Positions 59,241 to 64,000 of a stretch of DNA of 64,000 bases are shown here, piece by piece. Origin of the DNA: Papio anubis (Eukaryota; Chordata; Mammalia; Primates; Cercopithecidae); contig NC_044990.1 in NCBI RefSeq assembly GCF_008728515.1, positions 11,367,156-11,431,155 on the forward strand, written 5' to 3'. The position numbers and the translations under genes are program-made. A model generated the notes under the pieces. It did not search any database, had not been told where the DNA came from, and worked only from the letters and a program-made list of their open reading frames with translations. Within the stretch, counting starts at the first letter, position 1. Every line of letters begins with the position of its first letter.

Positions 59241-60294
59241 AAACGCACTAATTTGGCAACTAAAGCAGACCGGAATTAGTTCCTAGACCTGGAGAAGGGA
59301 AGTTATCGAAAAACACCAACTTTAGTTAAAAGAAAGCAGCGACCTCCTCTGGCGTTCGCCCCCGAAGGAAAAGGGAGTATGAGAACCTGGCGCCTGAAAT
59401 AGATGTGTAACCGGCTCTCAGTGCATGCTTCTTAGGGCTTTCTAGAAGACAAAGAGCCAGCTGACTTTTCCAACGGAACTCCACAGGTGGTATCACAAAT
59501 TTGGATTCTGGCCGTTTCTACGAAAGACCACCTGACGTAATTTTAGGTTCATGCTTTTCTGTGGAAGAAAAGAATTACTGCGGCGCAGGTCCCCAATAAC
59601 AGATAAAAATACTTATGAGCAAAATCGCTTAGTGTCATGTCGCTGTTTTGTTTTAGGAAATACAGACCGATCACTGAGCTTTCCCATTAAGAGTCAATAT
59701 ATGCAAAGCACGTAGGACAGCGAGCTCCTGGTAAGAATAAGCGTTATGTAAGTGTTTGTTACATTAAAAATAAATACAAATCAAACAACCGGCAGTCCTC
59801 AGCTGAGGGCTTCTTTTCTCTTCCCACCACCTCTCCAACCCGTCCTTCCTCCACTGGTTCCCCATCCCCCATAATTTCAGGTCCTTGCAAGGAAAACTGA
59901 TAATCTCTTCATATTTAAGTAATTATTTCTATGGATATGTACCTTTTTCCATCTCCAACGTGTTAACAATTTCATTTGTTGTTAAAGTTACAGTCTGGAA
60001 TATCTACATTTGATTATTTAACAGCCTTGTGATCAAGGGAGTTCACCAAAGCAACCCATCTTAGAAAGAAATCTATCTCAAATACAGATTTGTACTATGA
60101 CCTTTGTCTTCTCATAATTAAAGTCATGCATCCTCCTTTGAAACAGCCACATTTACCTGAGGTTGTGGCGTTCTCAGTGTGTTACATCCGCAGGCACACT
60201 ATGCTCATTATAAAATAATATTAATCTTTGTCACCCCATCAAGGTATTGCCCTGTTTCTCCATGGCATATTTTCCCCCTTAAAACTAATAAGCA
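59241..60294. other. Promoter-distal intergenic DNA
   Basis: GC content falls rightwards from the promoter. No exon or repeat recognised. C/T-rich at 59810-59880. Confidence 0.5.
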
Positions 60295-60598
60295 GCCGGG
60301 CACGGTGGCTCACGACTGTGATCTCAGCACTTTGGGAGGCTGAGGTGGGCGGATCACCTGAGGTCAGGAGTTCGAGACTAGCCTGGCCAACATGGTGAAA
60401 CCCCATCTGTACTAAAAATACAAAAATTAGCCGAGCATGGTGGCGGGCACCTATAATCCCAGCTACTTGGGAGGCTGAGGCAAGAGAATCACTTGAAGGT
60501 GGAGGTTGCAGTGAGCCGAGATCATGCCATTGTACTCCAGCCTGGGTGACAAGAGCGAACAAGAGCGAGACTCCATCTCAAAAAAAAAAACAAAAACT
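60295..60598 (+). mobile_element. Alu SINE with TSD
   Basis: AAAACTAATAAGCA at the left is partly repeated at the right (CTAATAAGCA). Confidence 0.95.
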
Positions 60599-60863
60599 AA
60601 CTAATAAGCAATCAATCTGTGAGGTTATACTTTGAGACTAAGCAAATATCCTGCTCCTAATCAAACTTTACCTTATGATTCAGATTCCATAAATGTTGGG
60701 ATTTTTTTTTTCCCGCCTCCTTCAAGTCTTCCACATTTGTCAATCCAGATGCTGCTATAGAGCAGAACCCTACTTGTTTATTTATTCACTATCAGTATGA
60801 ATTTATGGATTTCTTTTGTTCAGGCGGTTATACTCCATTGCTCTCCTTACTTGTTTACTATTA

Positions 60864-60915
60864 ATAGACTATTTTTAGGATTTATTTTTAGACTATTTTA
60901 TTTTTAGACTATTTT
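60864..60915. repeat. Imperfect TAGACTATTTTTA repeats (3 copies)
   Basis: Copies begin at about 60865, 60889 and 60905. Confidence 0.8.
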
Positions 60916-61233
60916 AGGTTTTAAATACACATAAAAATTGAGCAAATGGTAGAGTTCCCATGTACCACATACACACACACACAGTTTCCCTTATTACTAA
61001 CCTCTTACATTGTTACAACTAATGACCTAACATTGATACATTAACATTAACTTGTTATAACTTATTAGTTATAACATATTATATGTAACATTATTACGTA
61101 TTAGTTATATATTAGTTATATAACTTATTCATTATTCAAATTTCCTTCATTTTTACCTAAATGCCCTCTCTGTTCCAGGATTCCATCCAGGATACTACCT
61201 TACATTTAGTTATCATGTTTCCTTAGGCTCCTT

Positions 61234-61252
61234 TTGGCTGTGACAATTTCTT
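61234..61252. repeat. Left target-site duplication of RPS15A pseudogene
   Basis: TTGGCTGTGACAATTTCTT, repeated at 61742-61760 with one difference (CpG to TpG type). Confidence 0.9.
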
Positions 61253-61741
61253 GTCCATGAGGCATTTTATTTGTAAATATATGTATTACATCCCTAGAAA
61301 AAGAATCCCAGGATTTTCCCTCCGGTGTGTTTTCATCTTGTTTCTTCATGGTCTATGATGCCAGCTGAGGTTGTCAGTACAATGAAACCAAACTGGTGGG
61401 ATGGAAGCAGATTATTCTGCCATTTTTCCAGATCTTTGAGTTGCACATCAAATCTGGGGCTGATCATTCCACACTTGTTTAGCCTGCCTGTGAGGTTCAC
61501 AACAATTTTCCCAGCTCTGTGATCATCAGTGATTTCAAATTCACCAGTGTAACCATGCTTCATCATCACAGTGAGAAACCGGACGATGACTTTGGAGCAA
61601 GGCCTAATAAGCACCTGGCGTTTGCCTGTTCTTTTCGGCATTGTTGATGCTCTTGAGAGCATCAGCCAGGACATTCATGTGCACCATTGCGGCGGTGCGG
61701 AAAGGTGGCGGAAAGAAGACCGGAGGGGAGAGTGCAAGGAG
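61253..61741 (-). pseudogene. RPS15AP: RPS15A (uS8) processed pseudogene
   Basis: The minus strand carries an intronless copy of the 40S ribosomal protein S15a mRNA: a pyrimidine-rich 5' leader, ATG at about 61690, almost the whole coding region, and a 3' UTR with AATAAA at 61266-61271. It is disabled. One extra base near 61630 shifts the frame after the residues matching NNAEK. A later CGA-to-TGA change truncates the end at HEETR. Recognisable blocks include KRQVLIRPCSKVIVRFLTV and FDVQLKDLEKWQNNLLPS. Flanking 19-bp duplications at 61234-61252 and 61742-61760 differ by one base and show L1-mediated insertion. Confidence 0.93.
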
Positions 61742-61760
61742 TTGGCTGCGACAATTTCTT
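61742..61760. repeat. Right target-site duplication of RPS15A pseudogene
   Basis: TTGGCTGCGACAATTTCTT, the partner of 61234-61252. Confidence 0.9.
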
Positions 61761-61806
61761 AAATTTATTTTTTTAGTATCTTAAGCTTATTTTTGGTGAC
61801 CTTGCC

Positions 61807-62105
61807 TTTTTGTTTTGTTTTGTTTTTGACAGAATCTTGCTCTGTCACCCAGGCTAGAGTGCAGTGGCACCATCTCGGCTGACTGCAACCTCTGCTTCCC
61901 AGATTCAAGAGATTCTCCTGCCTTAGCCTCCTGAGCAGCTGGGACTACAGGCGCCCACCAACAAGCCTCGCTAATATTTGTATTTTATTAGAGATGGGGT
62001 TTCACCATGTTGATCAGGCTGGTCTTAAACTCCCGAACTCAAGCGATCCACCCGCCTCTGCCTCCCAAAGTGCTGGGATTACAGGTGTGAGCCACAGTGC
62101 CTGGC
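61807..62105 (-). mobile_element. Alu SINE
   Basis: Reverse Alu, (GTTTT)n tail to CAGTGCCTGGCA. Confidence 0.95.
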
Positions 62106-62212
62106 AGTCCTTGACAATTTTGAGGAAAACTGATCAGATATCTTGTAGCATATTCTTATGTTGGGATTTGTCTGATGTTTTTTGCAGCCTCCAGAACTGT
62201 GAGAAATAAGAA

Positions 62213-62430
62213 AATTATTTTTATTTATTTATTAAGACAAGGTCTTACTGTGTCACCCAGGCTGTAATGTAGTGGCACAATCACAGCTCACTGCAGCCTC
62301 AGCCTCCTGGGCTCAGGTAATTTTCCCACCTCAGTCTCTTGAGTAGCTAGGACCATAGGCATGCATCACCATGCCCTGCTAATCTTTGCATTTTTTGTAG
62401 GGATGGGTTTTCACCATGTTGTGCAGGCTA
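62213..62430 (-). mobile_element. Truncated old Alu
   Basis: TTTATTTATTAAGACAAGGTC to CACCATGTTGTGCAGGCT, where it stops. Confidence 0.9.
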
Positions 62431-62471
62431 AATTTTTCTTCCTTCTAAATTACCCAGTCTCTGCTATTTCT

Positions 62472-62486
62472 TTTATTTTCTCTTTC

Positions 62487-62519
<33 letters not shown>

Positions 62520-62520
62520 T
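62472..62520. repeat. Pyrimidine tract (CTTTT)n/poly-T
   Basis: TTTCTTTTCTTTTCTTTC then about 22 T. It may be the tail of an element that was lost. Confidence 0.85.
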
Positions 62521-62536
62521 GGCCACTTCTACTAGG

Positions 62537-62833
62537 GTATTTGTTTTGAGGCAGGATCTCACTCTGTCACCCAGCCTGGAGTGCAGTGGTGCCATCAGAG
62601 CTCACTGCAGTCTCAACCTCATGGGCTCAAATGACCTTTCCTCACTCAGCCTCCCAAGTAGTAGCTGGGACTATGGGTGTGTACCACCATGCCCAGACAA
62701 TTTTTGTCCTTTTCGTAAAGACAGGGTCTCACTCTGTTGCCCAGGCTGGTCTTGAATTCCTGGCCTCAAGTAATATTCCTGCTTTGGCTTCTCAAAGTGC
62801 TGGGATTACAGGCGTGAGCCACCGCGCCCCACC
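62537..62833 (-). mobile_element. Alu SINE
   Basis: TTGTTTTGAGGCAGGATCTC to ACCGCGCCCCACC. Confidence 0.94.
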
Positions 62834-62916
62834 CAGACATTTCTTAAAAGAAGACGTGCAAATAGTCAGTGCTTAATAGGGAAAAAGACAGTCTCTTCAA
62901 TAAATGCTGTTGGGAG

Positions 62917-62970
62917 GCCCGATGTTATGGCTCATATCTGTAATCCCAGCACTTTAAGAGGCTGAGGTGG
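62917..62970 (+). mobile_element. 5' Alu fragment
   Basis: GGCCCGATGTTATGGCTCA to GAGGCTGAGGTGG, cut by the next Alu. Confidence 0.85.
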
Positions 62971-63280
62971 CGCCAGGCACCGTGGTTTATGCCTGTAATC
63001 CCAGCACCTTGGGAGGCCAAGGCGGGTGGATCACCTGAGGTCAGGAGTTCAGGACCAGCCTGGCCAACATGGTGAAACCCCATCTCTACTAAGAATACAA
63101 AAATTAGCCAGGCATGATGGCAGGCGCCTGTAATCCCAGCTACTCAGGAGGTGAAGGCAGGAGAATCACTTCAACCTGGGAGGCAGAGGCTGCAGTGAGC
63201 CCAGATTGAGCCACTGTACTCCAGCCAGGGCAACAAAGCGACCCTGCATCTAAGAAATAAATAAATAAATAAAATAAAGC
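62971..63280 (+). mobile_element. Alu SINE
   Basis: CGCCAGGCACCGTGG to (AAAT)n tail. Confidence 0.95.
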
Positions 63281-63589
63281 CAAGACGCCCCTCAGGTTTG
63301 GTCTATCTTTGCATGCGCCCACTTCCTCCTTTGACCTTCCCTGCCGTATTTTGATGCAGTACAAAAGCTCTCACCAGAAGTTGTGCAGATGCTGGTGCAA
63401 CGCTTCTTGTACAGACTGCAGAAACGTGAGCTAAATTAACTTCCTTTCTCTATAAATTACCCAGCCTCAGCCTCAGATATTCCCTGATAGCAACACAAAA
63501 TGGACTAAGTCCATAGTGTCATTAAGTAGGAAAAGAAAAGCTAGCAAGAGAAATGGGCCATGTAGTGAGTAAAGGGGGATAAGTATTGA
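63281..63589. other. Intergenic DNA, nothing recognised
   Basis: No repeat or exon identified. Confidence 0.45.
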
Positions 63590-64000
63590 TGAATTCAGTT
63601 TTGCGCATGGTACATTTTATTTGCCTGGAAGATCACCAGATGGTAGTGTTGGGGATTTGTCTGGATTCAAGAGAGGAGTTGGAGATGAAGGTATTGGGAG
63701 TTTTTAGCGTGGAAGAACTAGTTGAAGCCTTGGGCTTAGCCAGACTGATTCAAGGAGACTACGAAGATTACGTAAGAAAACTAGAAGGCTGAGATAAAAA
63801 TTCTCAAGATCCCCAATATTGAACAAGCAGGCAAGAAGAGGAGGCTGCAAAAAAGAACAGAGAGGTGGGAGGTGAAAGTATCAAAAAGAAGGTGATGACC
63901 AAGAGCGTTAAATGCCCCAGGGAGAGGGGGACAACTAGGAATCCAAGGAACTGGAGGCGAGGAGCTCACAGGAGGCACTAGTGAAGCAGTTGCCATGGCA
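63590..64000 (+). mobile_element. Ancient repeat, same family as 27.1-28.7 kb (unnamed)
   Basis: TTCAGTTTTGCGCATGGTACA, GAGTTGGAGATGAAGGTATTGG and CCAAGAGCGTTAAATGCC resemble the downstream part of the same old repeat. Continues past the window edge. Confidence 0.4.

Larger units (their letters stand above)
60830..62190 (+). mobile_element. Old L1 3' region split by a pseudogene and an Alu
   Basis: Pieces 60895-61252, 61742-61806 and 62106-62190 form one old L1 3' UTR: TTGAGCAAATGGTAGAGTTCC, CAGGATTCCATCCAGGATAC, CCTTAGGCTCCTTTTGGCTG, TTGACAATTTTGAGG, TTGGGATTTGTCTGATG. The RPS15A copy and an Alu interrupt it. Strand assigned from memory. Confidence 0.7.

Noticed and set aside
61333..61674. 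RPS15A-like frame as a functional gene
   Set aside because: It begins in the wrong frame relative to the real start, has a frameshift near 61630 and a premature TGA, lacks introns and is flanked by target duplications.
1..64000. Operons, CRISPR arrays, phage or bacterial defence systems
   Set aside because: The window is primate nuclear DNA. The short regular repeats are microsatellites and Alu tails, and no spacer-repeat array or prokaryotic gene exists.

Overview
This is mammalian nuclear DNA, almost certainly from an Old World monkey. The evidence is dense Alu SINEs, L1, MIR, MaLR and DNA-transposon fossils, and spliced coding exons with GT-AG borders. At least two Alu copies (3431-3735 and 12321-12614) carry bases I associate with the cercopithecid AluYR branch of AluY. 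The window matches the region equivalent to human 13q13.1, between BRCA2/N4BP2L1 and PDS5B.

The one gene I can prove is N4BP2L2 (PFAAP5), on the minus strand. Five coding exons (56085-57343, 48066-48190, 42197-42285, 41422-41498, 37843-38044) join in frame with canonical splice sites. They give a complete 1752-nt reading frame of 583 residues plus stop. A non-coding first exon ends at a strong donor near 58927. It lies beside a CpG-rich promoter (about 59085-59240) with a YY1-type motif and two opposed ZNF143-like motifs. The protein has a long polar, partly charged N-terminal part in one large exon. A polynucleotide-kinase-like P-loop domain follows, with its Walker A motif at the end of that exon and the rest of the domain spread over four small exons.

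Layout from left to right: 1-37.8 kb lies 3' of the coding exons of this isoform. It holds repeats and AT-rich single-copy DNA, including an Alu pile-up in an old L1 (4.0-7.2 kb), an LTR-internal-LTR MaLR element (24.7-26.9 kb), a MER1 element, a MER2-like element and an L1 3' end. 37.8-57.3 kb carries the coding exons, with introns rich in Alu, L1, MLT1, MER5A, MADE1 and Tigger-type fossils. 57.3-59.3 kb holds intron 1, an Alu with an extraordinary poly-G tract, the first exon and the promoter. 59.3-64 kb is intergenic, with an RPS15A processed pseudogene inserted in an old L1, several Alus and an ancient repeat at the edge.

Almost all other open reading frames of 60-140 codons are translations of Alu sequence and are not genes. 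I found no tRNA, rRNA, CRISPR or prokaryote-like system. Repeat family names come from memory of consensus sequences, not from a database search. Boundaries are good to a few bases where a target-site duplication is quoted and to about 5-15 bases elsewhere.
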